Source: Pseudonocardia terrae
GTDB taxonomy: Bacteria > Actinomycetota > Actinomycetes > Mycobacteriales > Pseudonocardiaceae
Length of the DNA: 64,000 bases
NCBI RefSeq assembly: GCF_021343995.1
Contig: NZ_JAJTTE010000023.1
Span: forward strand, 1 to 64,000
Reading direction: 5' to 3'
Position 1 is the first letter of the stretch; every line of letters starts with the position of its first letter. Positions 55,901-63,947 of the stretch are shown here, piece by piece. The notes below the pieces were generated by a model. It searched no databases. It worked only from the letters and a program-made list of their open reading frames with translations, and had not been told where the DNA came from. A program made the translations under genes and the position numbers.

Positions 55901-57126
55901 GCGGCCAGGGCTCGCTCCACCACGTCGTCGACCGACCACGGCTCGGCCGGCCCGGCCTGCTGACCGAGATCCAGGACGTCGTGGGCCACCTGGGCCAGTC
56001 CTCCGGCGACCAGGGTGCGGGTCTCGGCCTCCCACCGGTCCAGGCGCTGGGCCACGGTCTCGCCCCGGTGTGATTTGCCGGCGCGGGTGAGCAGGGTGGC
56101 CTGCTGGGCGACGCGGGTGCGCTCGAGGTTGGACGGCTCGCGCCCGAACCGGTCGCTGAACGCCCGCACCAGCTCGGTGGTCTTGGCGGTGACGGCGCGG
56201 CGGCGGGTGGAGAACAGCTCGAGCACCTCCCGGCGGACTCCCACGATCTCCCGGGCCCTCCCGTCTGGGCGGGTGGCGAACCGCACCCCGAGGGTGCGGG
56301 TCAGGTGGGCCTCCATCACCCGTTCGCCGATGGCGCCCGCGGCGCCGCGGTGATCGTGGATGGCTCGCCCGTCGATCGCCCGCCAACTCCCATCCGCACA
56401 CGGCACCCGGTTCAGCACCGCCTGGTGCACGTGCAACTGGGGGTCGCGGTCGCGGGAGTCGTGCTGCAGGAACTGGGCGACCACCCACTCATGGGCATCG
56501 GTCCATCTCCCAGCACCCCCGCCGTGATGCCCGACCCGGGCGTAGCCGGCGACGTCGGCGAGATAGTCGATGCTCGCCCGCGCCCCGGCCAGCACCGCAT
56601 CCTCCACTGCCCGCCGGTGCGCGCCCCAGGCCTGCGCCGCCTGGAAGTTGCCCGCCCTGCGGGCGTCGTTCTCGGCGCGCTCGAACGCCACCCCCAACAC
56701 GGTGACCGACTTCGGGGCGGAGAAGGTGACGTCGTAGAACGCGACCGCCTGCCGCGCCGACCGCTCCGCCCGAGCGCGCAGCTGGGCCTGCTCCTCCGGC
56801 CCGGCCTCCGGATGTACGGCGAGCAGGTCCGCGTAGATCTGCTCCGCGGTGCGGTACCTGCGGTGCCCCGCCGCCAACGGGCTTGCCTCACCCCACGTGG
56901 ATCGGGCGTGTGTAGCCGGGTCTCGAGGATCGAGGAGATGGCTGTAGACGGCCTCCATCAGCTCGGCATCCACCTGGCCCTGTAGGCCGAGGAGCTCGGC
57001 GCCCGCGCCGTACCAGAGCCCGGGCGGTTCACCGGTGGCTTCGGCGCCGGTGTAGTAGCCCTCGCGGCCGCCGGCGACGGCCTTGGTCAGGTAGCCGGGG
57101 TCGTGGCCGGTGGCGATGCTCAGCAC
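52933..57126 (-). CDS. traA: MobF relaxase-helicase (TrwC/TraA type)
   Basis: 1397 residues. Relaxase domain 1-about 420: the tyrosine pair G-R-E-G-Y24-Y25-T nicks DNA and stays bound to the 5-prime end, and the metal-binding histidine triad is in H-D-S-R-D-R-D-P-Q-L-H-V-H near 225-240. Helicase domain about 580-1000: Walker A A-A-A-G-T-G-K-S-F-T, Walker B V-V-V-D-E-A-G-M-A, and the Y-V-A-L-T-R-G late motif. The last 350 residues are charged and helical. GTG at 57126 has GGCAGGAG upstream; the frame is open further upstream but inside other sequence. Transfers single-stranded DNA in conjugation. Confidence 0.93.
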   Translation of the reverse strand: MLSIATGHDPGYLTKAVAGGREGYYTGAEATGEPPGLWYGAGAELLGLQGQVDAELMEAVYSHLLDPRDPATHARSTWGEASPLAAGHRRYRTAEQIYADLLAVHPEAGPEEQAQLRARAERSARQAVAFYDVTFSAPKSVTVLGVAFERAENDARRAGNFQAAQAWGAHRRAVEDAVLAGARASIDYLADVAGYARVGHHGGGAGRWTDAHEWVVAQFLQHDSRDRDPQLHVHQAVLNRVPCADGSWRAIDGRAIHDHRGAAGAIGERVMEAHLTRTLGVRFATRPDGRAREIVGVRREVLELFSTRRRAVTAKTTELVRAFSDRFGREPSNLERTRVAQQATLLTRAGKSHRGETVAQRLDRWEAETRTLVAGGLAQVAHDVLDLGQQAGPAEPWSVDDVVERALAAVAERRQSWSRSDLTRAISDALPGHLHLDPTQVRELLDGLTDIAIDRAVRLNVEEETAGLPQELVRADGRSVYAKPGAARYTTHGQIAAERELRKAAVVRGAPALAVDEARAVVSRFAESGRELGADQAAAVVGVLSSGARVEVLSAAAGTGKSFTVAALADAWTATGRRVIGLAPSQIAAQVLAEEGLPAHNIARWLTSTPLVQAGDLVVVDEAGMATTADLARIHQHVADAGGKLLLVGDPRQLAAVGPGGALSDLGERGLRYELAEVRRFTHPWEATASLQLRDGNPAALDAYQRHGRIRDGGAREQTETAARRAWLADTLAGRESLLLVGSNEAAARLSAELRAELVALGRVAEHGVELTAQGTVAGVGDLVQARRNAWHLLGHDGNTRAPINRQTYRVTATRDDGGLQVTDPTGVTLSLPRGYVAEHLTLAYAATVHAAQGRTVDTAHAVLGPGTDTAALYVALTRGRHHNTAHVITRPAPEDSPAGQTTTIAPRTGHAVLADILDRDHTDRTALAEHEHAQHEAKSMRRHVDRLAAEIADATAGRLHTLLDRLTDDGHLTPTQRLDLAADPALSGLDRLLRSCELAGHHPDTLLGTAVTARSLDGADHPAQVLHARITKTLDGIPAPEITSYAELIPTDIAEHRRERLHDLADAADDRRHELGAETADHAPQWAIEALGRVPNDPVARAEWEHRAGWAAAYRELADHTDDQDPLGPPPPAGVAEHHAAWYAAHTALDLPDRGADEQQMTDGQLRVRVAAYDRERTWAPDWVADDLAAAHQQAQRHHTNAELWTARAGTLGDPAEREQLLAAAAEARDEAKRAAARAAELQIIDDARATWYAHTAVTRVNADHARSELAARGVDLDSPADQVTAQQWLDAHHADQLLEDQHREITGLDIAEDERQLAPNARTEQASYSTTDDSTVEAIRRAQNALAEIHAREQLDLAHGTEESAEQSRAQQLTLWAEQNRAQQAALEQEAAYER

Positions 57127-57250
57127 AGCGGCTCCTGCCCGCCGCGGCCGGAGGCCACGGACACCTCGGGATCGTGATGCATCGGTGTGCGTCTGTTCGT
57201 GATCTTGAGTAGTTGATGTTGAAAGGAGGGCTGTGGAGGCGGCTGGTAGG
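57127..57250. other. Gap before relaxase gene, AT-richer, possible oriT or promoter
   Basis: 124 bases between the relaxase start and the end of the next gene upstream. It includes a clearly AT-richer run (57187-57231, with TTCGTGATCTTGAGTAGTTG). oriT of MobF systems often lies near the relaxase gene, but no nick site can be named here. Confidence 0.3.
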
Positions 57251-57910
57251 TCATGGCTGGTGGCTCCGCAGGTGGAGTTGGTGTTCGTGGCGGGCTTGGG
57301 TGAGGAGGTCGTCGGTGACGGGCGGGGGTGAGCCGGTGCTGGCCCAGGAAGCGCCGATCGCGCGGAGTTGAGAGGCCAGTGGGGCAGCGTCTTGGCGCTG
57401 CGGCAGGTACTGGCCGGGGGCGTGGCGGGACAGCTCGCAGGAGCCCGCCGTGGTCTTGATCCGACGCACGACGCCGGGCCGGAGGCGGTCGTGCCAGTCC
57501 CCGACCTTCTGCCAGGAGGGCCCCGAACGCGCCACTGCGCCGGCGCCGGGCGGGGTGAGGCCGTGGGCGTCGTTGTAGGCGCCGCGCAGCCAGTGCAGTT
57601 CCTCGACGATGTCGGCGTGCCAGGCCCAGCAGGACGGCAGGAGCGCGTCAGAGTAGCGCAGGTACACCGCGGCGAGCCAGTCGGCGAGGCCCTCCAGATC
57701 GGCCACCGCAGTGTCGACATCGGGCGTTCTGAGCCAGGGCCGGACCGGGCTTGCTGGCTGCTGCGGCTGCCCGCCGGCGGGGCCGGCGGCGAGCTCGGCG
57801 AGGGTGCCTGCCAGCTCGCGCACCAGGGCGTCGAGTTCGCCGAGGCGGCGGGTGGTGCGCTCCAGCTCGCGGGAGAGTGCGACCACCCGCCGCTCGGCAT
57901 CAGCCGACAC
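57251..57910 (-). CDS. Hypothetical protein of the conjugation module
   Basis: 219 residues, not recognised. The first 55 residues form a coiled-coil-like helix (E-R-R-V-V-A-L-S-R-E-L-E-R-T), then a Pro/Gln linker and a domain with W-A-W-H-A-D-I-V-E-E-L-H-W-L-R-G-A-Y. Two GTG codons in a row (57913, 57910) follow GGGAGG; 57910 has the better spacing. The start region overlaps the coupling-protein stop by about 11 bases. Position between coupling ATPase and relaxase suggests a relaxosome or accessory part. Confidence 0.7.
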   Translation of the reverse strand: MSADAERRVVALSRELERTTRRLGELDALVRELAGTLAELAAGPAGGQPQQPASPVRPWLRTPDVDTAVADLEGLADWLAAVYLRYSDALLPSCWAWHADIVEELHWLRGAYNDAHGLTPPGAGAVARSGPSWQKVGDWHDRLRPGVVRRIKTTAGSCELSRHAPGQYLPQRQDAAPLASQLRAIGASWASTGSPPPVTDDLLTQARHEHQLHLRSHQP

Positions 57911-59768
57911 CACGCACCTCCCACACCCGCCCGTTGCGCACCCGGTTCGCGGCCTCGGCAGATCGAGCCGCTGGCTCCTCGGCGGCTGCATGTGCCGGCG
58001 TGGGAGGGCCGATGGGAGGCGGCGTGGGCGACGGGAGAACCGGGTGGGAGACCTCCCGCCCGGCGGGAGACGGCACAGTCTCGGCCTCCCATTCCTCCCA
58101 CGCCGCTGCCCGGCCGGCGCGGCTGTGGCTGCGGACATCACGGCGCTTCCACGCCATGCGCACCCGCCCGATCACCGGTGGCATCCCACGGCGGATGAGC
58201 AGCACCCGCCCGAACGGGAGGTTCGCCAGCTGCGCGGGGGCGATCACTGGGACCCGCCGCACGGTCCGCGACAACACCGCGCCGTGCTCGTCGGTGGTGA
58301 CCACAGACTCGTCGCGCTCGCCGGCCAACGCCGACCAGTAGCCCAGGTCGTCGCGGTCGCGGGTCCCCCCGAAGACCATGACCGAGGCGGTGTTGTTCAG
58401 GATGATCGCCGCGCCTGTATCGCCCCATCGGGAGATGAGCTGGGCCCGGGACTGGAACGCGGCCACGATTGCGACTCCACGTCCACCCATGTCCGCGGTC
58501 CAGGAGTCCAGCGGTACCGGGGAGATCAGCGCCGCCTCGTCGAGCGCGAGCAGCAGCGGCGGATCCAACCGGCCCCCGGGTTTGCGGGCGGCGAGGCGCC
58601 GGGCCTCGCGGGCGATGTGCCCGGTGAGCGCGCACACCAGCGGAGCGGCCTGGGTCTCCTCGGCTCCGAGCAGATAAATGGTCGCTCGGGTGCGCAGCAG
58701 TTCCGCGACGTCGAGGGCGGACAGCCCACCGTGTCGCGACGCCACCGCCGAGGCGGCGGGGGAGGTGAGCCAGCCCAGGGCGGGCATGACGGTGGAGGTG
58801 ATCGAGGAGCGGGTGCGCTCGTTGGTGGTGAGGAACTGCGTGGCGTCCTGCACGAACGAGGGCACTGGCGAGGTCCGGAGCAGCGAGGTCACCTCGTGTT
58901 CGTGTTCGTCCGGGTCGGCCACCCACGCCAGCACCGCCTGCATGGTCCGCCCGCCGAGCGCGGCGGCGTGCAGGAACGCGGCCAGGACCCGGCGGGCTTG
59001 GGCCTCCCAGTACTCCCGATCGCCACCTCGGGCGACTAAGCCGGCCGCGAGGAGGTCGGTGGCGCGCTCGGCTGCGGTGACCGGGTCCTTGCAGCCTCGG
59101 ACCGGGTCGAAGCAGACGGTCGAGGCGATGCCGCCCAGCCCGACGGCGTTGAACACGTGCACCGGGCCCCGCTGGGCGCGCAGCCCGCGGGTGAGCTCGT
59201 AGAGGTCGGTGCGGTTCGAGGTCACCACCGCGGCCCCGGGCGCGTCGAGAACGCGACCGGCCAGCCAGCCGGTCTTGCCCGTGCGCGGGCCGCCGAACAC
59301 ACACACGACGTCCTCGAGCAGCGACCACACCCGCAGCAGCCCGACCCGGCACAGCGGCAACGCGACTTCGGTCGTGGCAGTGCTGGCCTGCTCGAGCCTG
59401 GAGCGGACCTGCAGCGACGGGCGCACCACCGTGCCTCGACGGCGGACGGCCAGCGCACTGGCGGTGCGGAGGACATCGAGGGTCGAGGCGACGCCGGCCT
59501 TTCGGCGTGCCCGCTCTCCCCAGCGGCTCACCGTCGAGGCGGACCGGGCCCGACGCTGCAGCAGCGCCGCGGCACCAAGCACAGCTACCCCGGCGATCAC
59601 CGTGAGCGCAGCGAGACCGCTCTGTGGCAGCGCGGCCAGCGCCTCGAGAACGAGAAGGCCCGACAGCACCGCCAGCACCGATGCGACCATCCGACGGCGT
59701 CGTCGCCAGGCGCCCACCCCGACCCGGGCGGACAGCGCCGCTCCGGCGAGGCACAGAAGGACGCTCAT
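57900..59768 (-). CDS. TraG/TraD-like conjugative coupling ATPase
   Basis: 622 residues. Membrane helices at about 1-20, 27-47 and 52-70. Walker A F-G-G-P-R-T-G-K-T near 158 and Walker B L-L-L-A-L-D-E-A-A near 400 (D-E-A), followed by the F-Q-S-R-A-Q-L stretch typical of the TraM-recognition domain of TraD/TraG-like proteins. The C-terminal 70 residues are Pro/Ala-rich. It would couple the DNA-bound relaxase to the transfer channel. ATGA overlap with the DUF2637 gene. No type-IV secretion channel genes are in the window. Confidence 0.88.
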   Translation of the reverse strand: MSVLLCLAGAALSARVGVGAWRRRRRMVASVLAVLSGLLVLEALAALPQSGLAALTVIAGVAVLGAAALLQRRARSASTVSRWGERARRKAGVASTLDVLRTASALAVRRRGTVVRPSLQVRSRLEQASTATTEVALPLCRVGLLRVWSLLEDVVCVFGGPRTGKTGWLAGRVLDAPGAAVVTSNRTDLYELTRGLRAQRGPVHVFNAVGLGGIASTVCFDPVRGCKDPVTAAERATDLLAAGLVARGGDREYWEAQARRVLAAFLHAAALGGRTMQAVLAWVADPDEHEHEVTSLLRTSPVPSFVQDATQFLTTNERTRSSITSTVMPALGWLTSPAASAVASRHGGLSALDVAELLRTRATIYLLGAEETQAAPLVCALTGHIAREARRLAARKPGGRLDPPLLLALDEAALISPVPLDSWTADMGGRGVAIVAAFQSRAQLISRWGDTGAAIILNNTASVMVFGGTRDRDDLGYWSALAGERDESVVTTDEHGAVLSRTVRRVPVIAPAQLANLPFGRVLLIRRGMPPVIGRVRMAWKRRDVRSHSRAGRAAAWEEWEAETVPSPAGREVSHPVLPSPTPPPIGPPTPAHAAAEEPAARSAEAANRVRNGRVWEVRGVG

Positions 59769-60463
59769 GAGGTCCTCCGCTCGTGGGCGGCCGAGCCGCG
59801 GTGAGCGCGGATGAGCTGTTTGGCCACGTGCTCGGTGACTCCCAGCTCGCGCTCCAGCCGCACCCGGCCAGCGCCGCTGGCGATCAGCTCGATCGCCCGT
59901 CGCTCGGTCTCGGTGTCACGCCCGGACTGCTCCATTCCGGCGGACTCGTCGGCACCGGCATCGGGTGCGGTGCCCCACCACCCATTCGGGTCAACGACGT
60001 GCAGCGGCTCAGTCGAGTCCGTCTCGGGCTCGAAAGCTGCGTTGAGTTGCGGCGCGACCCCGATGGACGCCTCCGTCGCCTCGCTCTGGCGAGTCACCAG
60101 GATCAGCAGCTCGAACGACAGGGCGAGCGCCAGCGGAGGCCAGCCCGACACGATCCACGACAGCGGAGTCGGTGCCGCCGCGGCGACATTGGCGCCGAGC
60201 GATGCGGCCAGTCCCAGTACGAGCCCGGTCCACGGCAGCAGGCCTGCACGCAGCCCCGCTCGCCGGCGCACGAGCATCACCATTGAAGCTGCGACCAGCA
60301 GGCCGTCGACCGACAGCGGGATCAGGTGCGCGCGCCAACCTTCCCCCGCCTCGGTCGCGAGCTCGTGCATGTGAACGTAGGAGGCGACCGCAGCGACTGC
60401 GGCCACGACCGAGACCGCGGAGACGGTGACCACGCGAACCCAGCGCGGCGACGGCTTGCTCAT
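59765..60463 (-). CDS. DUF2637 membrane protein
   Basis: 232 residues. Four membrane helices (about 10-30, 45-63, 73-95, 102-122), with S-V-D-G-L-L-V-A-A-S in the second, the standard DUF2637 mark. The C-terminal 100 residues are soluble, with a helix-turn-helix-like segment (A-I-E-L-I-A-S-G-A-G-R-V-R-L-E-R-E-L-G-V) that may bind DNA. DUF2637 proteins occur in actinobacterial plasmids and integrative elements, some near spread or transfer genes. Joined by ATGA to both neighbours. Confidence 0.88.
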   Translation of the reverse strand: MSKPSPRWVRVVTVSAVSVVAAVAAVASYVHMHELATEAGEGWRAHLIPLSVDGLLVAASMVMLVRRRAGLRAGLLPWTGLVLGLAASLGANVAAAAPTPLSWIVSGWPPLALALSFELLILVTRQSEATEASIGVAPQLNAAFEPETDSTEPLHVVDPNGWWGTAPDAGADESAGMEQSGRDTETERRAIELIASGAGRVRLERELGVTEHVAKQLIRAHRGSAAHERRTS

Positions 60464-60786
60464 CGCCGATCACCGCCAACGCCGGCTCGCCCTCGCTCCG
60501 CTCGACCGATTGGGGGAGCGACATGCCGCGCGTGCTCGGCAATTCGCTCCTCGGTGGCGAACACGGCTCGCGGCGGACACATCGTGCAAAGCGTCACGCA
60601 GCTGACGCCACGAGGTGTGTGAATGGTGTCGACGGAGAGCCGGCCGCTTCGGCCGCAGCTCTCGCATCGGGCTGCTCGGGGGCAGAAGACAGTTTCGTCG
60701 GCGTCTGCCGGATACGGCCTACACGATTGGCGATGCGGGTCAAGATTGCGCTCGGCGCGAGCGTCGGCGTCGGACAGGATGTGCAC
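60460..60786 (-). CDS. Small Cys-rich protein (zinc-ribbon-like), first gene of the module
   Basis: 108 residues. Two Cys pairs with zinc-finger spacing: C-E-S-C near 42 and C-V-T-L-C-T-M-C near 63-70, the middle one extra. The rest is polar and Arg-rich. GTG at 60786 has CAGGAG 8 bases upstream. It overlaps the DUF2637 start by ATGA, making it the first gene of the leftward transfer operon 60786-52933. Possibly DNA- or RNA-binding; not a named family. Confidence 0.65.
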   Translation of the reverse strand: MHILSDADARAERNLDPHRQSCRPYPADADETVFCPRAARCESCGRSGRLSVDTIHTPRGVSCVTLCTMCPPRAVFATEERIAEHARHVAPPIGRAERGRAGVGGDRR

Positions 60787-61161
60787 GGGTCAGCTCCTGG
60801 GGCTGATCAAGCTCCCGGCCGGTGTCACCAGCATCGCGCCGGGGGCGTCCTACATGGACGGTGTAGGTCCGCGTGTAGTCCGCAGAGTCCCTGAAAAGTC
60901 CGCCCCTGTACCGCCCACCGCCACCAACTGCCATCGGCTGCCGCTTAGCAAGTTCCCTGGTCGGCCGCCTACCCACCGTTTTCGCTGCAGGTAAGGACTG
61001 GGTGGTGTCGTCTACAAGTTCGAGAGCTGAGGAGGGGTTCTGACGGGCTATTCACGCAGCTCGGAGCGCTACGTCACTCGTGGCCGAGACGCTCTGCCAC
61101 GGCGACGACGGATTCGCCGCCGGCCGACAGGACGCTCGCGTGGTGATGTCGAAGATCGTGA
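60787..61161. other. 375-base region with repeats upstream of the transfer operon
   Basis: Divergent gap between the transfer operon and the DUF1275 gene. It contains the small repeat cluster at 60849-60883 and an AT-richer part (about 60885-61020). No gene is supported. A promoter for the operon and perhaps an operator or transfer site are expected here. Confidence 0.45.
60849..60883. repeat. Inverted and direct repeat cluster
   Basis: CCTACA (60849-60854) and TGTAGG (60862-60867) form an inverted repeat with a 7-base loop. GTGTAGGTCCGC (60861-60872) is followed at once by GTGTAGTCCGC (60873-60883), a near-perfect direct repeat. It lies about 65 bases before the first transfer gene. Suggests a repressor site or part of an origin. 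Confidence 0.4.
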
Positions 61162-61920
61162 GTGGTGGTCGACGGCGGGAAGGTGGAGCCTTCTTCTCAT
61201 GTCCTGGACCATCGCGAATTTCGGGGAGTCCCACTGACCCCCGAACCCGGCGCCCGGACCGAGCTGCGGCTCGTGGTGCTGACCGCGGTCTCCGCGTGCC
61301 TCGACGCGATCTGCTATCTCGGGCTGGGCCACGTCTTCCCCGCGAACATGACCGGCAACACGGTCCTGCTCGGGGTCGGCGCCACCACCGGCGATCTCGC
61401 CGCAGCGTCGCGGTCGGCCACCGCGCTCGCGACGTTCCTGCTCGCTGCCGCCGTCGTCGGCCTCGCGGTGCCGCTCCAGGCGTCGACCGCGGCGTTCCGC
61501 TCCGTGCTCGTCGTCGAGACCGTTCTGGTCGCCGCCTGGTGCGGGTGGTGGCTGGCGCTCGGCGGCGCGACACCCGGCGGGGCGGCGCGCTACGGGCTCG
61601 TCGCCCTCGCCGGCGCGGCGATGGGGGCGCAGAGCGCGCTCGTGCGCACCCTCGGCGTGCCCGTCACCACGACCTACATCACCGGGACCTGGACCTCACT
61701 GAGCGCGGGGAGCGGCGCCCGCCTGCGCGACCCGGGGGCGGCGCCGCGCGGCCGGTCGAGGCGGTTGCAGGCGCTCGTGGTCGCCGTCTACGTGGGCACG
61801 GCGTGCGCGGCCGGGTTCGCCCACTCCCGGATCGGCGCGGCGGCCGCCGCGATCCCCCTGGGCCTGCTCGTCCTCGTCACGGCGAGCCGGCCCGAAGCGC
61901 CCCCGCGGCGCAACGGCTGA
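61162..61920 (+). CDS. DUF1275 (YoaK-like) membrane protein
   Basis: About 252 residues from GTG 61162; the true start may be later, since family members begin near T-E-L-R-L-V-V-L-T (about residue 33). Six membrane helices. Family marks: D-A-I-C-Y-L-G-L-G-H-V-F-P-A-N-M-T-G-N-T and G-A-A-M-G-A-Q-S-A-L-V-R then V-T-T-T-Y-I-T-G-T. Function unknown. No clear ribosome site before 61162; GGGGAG lies farther on at 61222-61227 without a standard start codon after it. Confidence 0.85.
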   Translation: MVVDGGKVEPSSHVLDHREFRGVPLTPEPGARTELRLVVLTAVSACLDAICYLGLGHVFPANMTGNTVLLGVGATTGDLAAASRSATALATFLLAAAVVGLAVPLQASTAAFRSVLVVETVLVAAWCGWWLALGGATPGGAARYGLVALAGAAMGAQSALVRTLGVPVTTTYITGTWTSLSAGSGARLRDPGAAPRGRSRRLQALVVAVYVGTACAAGFAHSRIGAAAAAIPLGLLVLVTASRPEAPPRRNG

Positions 61921-62054
61921 GCGCCGGCGCTCCGATCACCCCGCGGGAACGGGTAACCGGGAACCGCCTGGGTATCTCCCGGGTATCGGCTGCGGTACGG
62001 CCGGTGCGGGGCCGCACGGCGGACCGCGCCGCGCGTGAAACGGCGGAGGCACAC

Positions 62055-62684
62055 ATGACTGGTACGACGTGGCGGGTGCCGCGCAGCAGGGGCGCGCTCG
62101 CGGGGCTGCTGCTCGTGCTGCTCGGCGCGTGGGGGGCCCTGATCCCCGTCGTCGGCCCGATCTTCGGGTACGGCTACACACCCGACCTGGCCTGGACCAT
62201 GACACCCGGCCGGTGGTTCCTGCAGGTCCTTCCCGGGGCGGCGGTCTTCGTCGGCGGGCTGATCCTGCTGGGCGCCGGGGACCGGGTCAGTGGCACCGTC
62301 GGCGGCTGGCTCGCCGCGGCCGGCGGCGCGTGGTTCGTCGTCGGGCCGATCCTGAGCGGGCTGTGGGACCCGACCGGAGGGTTCGTGGGCCAACCGCTCG
62401 GCTCGGTTCCCGGCATGATCACCGCCAAGGCGGTGGCCGAAGAGATCGGGGTCTTCTCCGGGCTCGGGGTGGTGATCGTGTTCCTCGCCGCGGCCGCGGG
62501 CGCGCGGTTCTCGGTGCAGGGCGTGCGCGATGTGCGGGCCGCGGAGGCCGCGCGGGAACGCCGGGCCGCTCGCGCGCAGGGAGCCGTGCCGACGGGCACC
62601 GGCCCCACGCAGCAGGTGGGCGGGGAGACCGAGCGCCTCCGCCCGGCCGAGCGCCCGGACGACGATCGCCGGACCGACCGCTGA
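62055..62684 (+). CDS. Four-helix membrane protein, unknown
   Basis: 209 residues. Helices at about 13-35, 55-75, 82-102 and 133-153. [19 protein letters not shown] opens the first. The last 50 residues are charged and polar (A-A-R-E-R-R-A-A-R) and should be cytoplasmic. Family not recognised with confidence; such proteins are common and uncharacterised in actinobacteria. ATG at 62055 has GGAGG 5 bases upstream. Confidence 0.75.
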   Translation: MTGTTWRVPRSRGALAGLLLVLLGAWGALIPVVGPIFGYGYTPDLAWTMTPGRWFLQVLPGAAVFVGGLILLGAGDRVSGTVGGWLAAAGGAWFVVGPILSGLWDPTGGFVGQPLGSVPGMITAKAVAEEIGVFSGLGVVIVFLAAAAGARFSVQGVRDVRAAEAARERRAARAQGAVPTGTGPTQQVGGETERLRPAERPDDDRRTDR

Positions 62685-62693
62685 GCCGCGCTC

Positions 62694-62707
62694 GCCGGCC
62701 GGCCGGC
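62694..62707. terminator. GC palindrome between convergent genes
   Basis: GCCGGCCGGCCGGC, a 14-base perfect palindrome in the 24-base gap between the membrane protein and the SGNH hydrolase. Likely a shared hairpin terminator; no T-run. Confidence 0.35.
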
Positions 62708-62708
62708 G

Positions 62709-63947
62709 TCAGGGTCCTGCCGGGAGTGCGGCTGCGAGGGCGGCGGCCAGGCGCAGCTCACCGACCGCGGTGGGATGGAACGGGAACGGGTCGGACAGGC
62801 CCTGTAGATCCGAGCCCATGCCGTCCCGGTCCGGCGTGCAGAGTGGGGTGAGCGCAGGCTGGGCGACGGTGAAGCCGTACTTCTCGGCGCCCGTGCTGAG
62901 CACCCGGTTGAGCTGGGCGTTGTCGTCGACGAGCAGGTCCACCTTGTGCGCGTCCAGGCCGGGGACACCGGCGGGGCCGCGCATGTCCGGGCATGCCGGG
63001 TCCGGATGGGTGGGGAACGGGTCGTAGGAGGTCATGACGACGACCTGCGGCGAGCCGGGCAGGGCCGCGAGGTCCGCGAGCAGGGCGCCGTAGTCGTGGT
63101 CGAAGGCCGCCAGGCGCAGGGCTAACTCGCCGGCGCTGAGGCGGTCGTCGCAGGTGCTCATGCCGTAGCAGTAGCGCAGGAAGTCGGACCAGGCGAGGTC
63201 GTTCGGCCCGATCGCGACGACGACCCAGTCGAGGCCGCTGACCTGCTCGAGCCGGCCGACCTGCGGCGGCACCGTGACGTCGCCGTGCTTCTGGGGGCCG
63301 ATCAGGCCGTCCGCGATGCTCGCCCCCGAGCAGGCGAGGTTCAGCACCCTGGTGTTCCGCAGGAGGCCCAGCTCGGCGGCGGCCGAATCCGCGCTTCGTC
63401 CGCACGCCGTGTCGACGGCGCTCGGGTTCGGTGCGGGGGGGCCGCCGACCCGGGCGACCCGGGAGTCGCCGATGACCGCACCGGTGTAGCCGACGACGGG
63501 TGGGCCGATCGGTGCCGGCGTCACGTGTGCGACCCCCACGAGATCGTTCAGGGAGTGGACGTGGGCGAGGCCGCGGGTCGTACCGCGATAGGCGGCGGCC
63601 CCGCTCGCGCCCCAGGCCCCCAGCGCCACGACGACGGCGACCACGGTCATCCGGCCGATCGTCCCCGCGTAGCGACGGGCCAGCTCGTTGATGCGGACCG
63701 GCTCCTCCCGGGCGTCCCGGCGCAGCGCCAGCAGGATCCGCAGGCAACCGGCGATGCCGCTGCCGGCGAGGGCGACGAGAACCATGCCGAGTAGGCCCCA
63801 CAAGTACCAGGTCACGAAGCCGCGAACGAGGGTGTCCACGATCGAGGACCTGGTCGGCTGAGGGGAGTCCGGGCTCAGCGCCGCAGCTGCGGCCGGCCCC
63901 CGCTGGATGGGACCGAGCGCCAGACGAGGCCGCAAGGGCCCGTGCAC
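62709..63947 (-). CDS. SGNH/GDSL-type hydrolase with N-terminal membrane helices
   Basis: At least 412 residues. Two membrane helices (about 43-72 and 98-118). The hydrolase domain (about 155-410) has I-G-D-S (block I with the serine), C-S-G-A-S near 206 (block II), A-I-G-P-N-D near 241 (block III with G-x-N-D) and F-H-P near 395 (catalytic histidine). Resembles secreted lipase/esterases anchored outside the membrane; substrate unknown. GTG at 63947 is the last start codon seen, but the frame stays open to the right edge, so the gene may begin outside the window. GTG at 63839 would be a shorter start. Confidence 0.83.
   Translation of the reverse strand: MHGPLRPRLALGPIQRGPAAAAALSPDSPQPTRSSIVDTLVRGFVTWYLWGLLGMVLVALAGSGIAGCLRILLALRRDAREEPVRINELARRYAGTIGRMTVVAVVVALGAWGASGAAAYRGTTRGLAHVHSLNDLVGVAHVTPAPIGPPVVGYTGAVIGDSRVARVGGPPAPNPSAVDTACGRSADSAAAELGLLRNTRVLNLACSGASIADGLIGPQKHGDVTVPPQVGRLEQVSGLDWVVVAIGPNDLAWSDFLRYCYGMSTCDDRLSAGELALRLAAFDHDYGALLADLAALPGSPQVVVMTSYDPFPTHPDPACPDMRGPAGVPGLDAHKVDLLVDDNAQLNRVLSTGAEKYGFTVAQPALTPLCTPDRDGMGSDLQGLSDPFPFHPTAVGELRLAAALAAALPAGP

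Noticed and set aside
60849..60883. CRISPR-like repeats
   Set aside because: Only two short units directly joined, no spacers and no cas genes.
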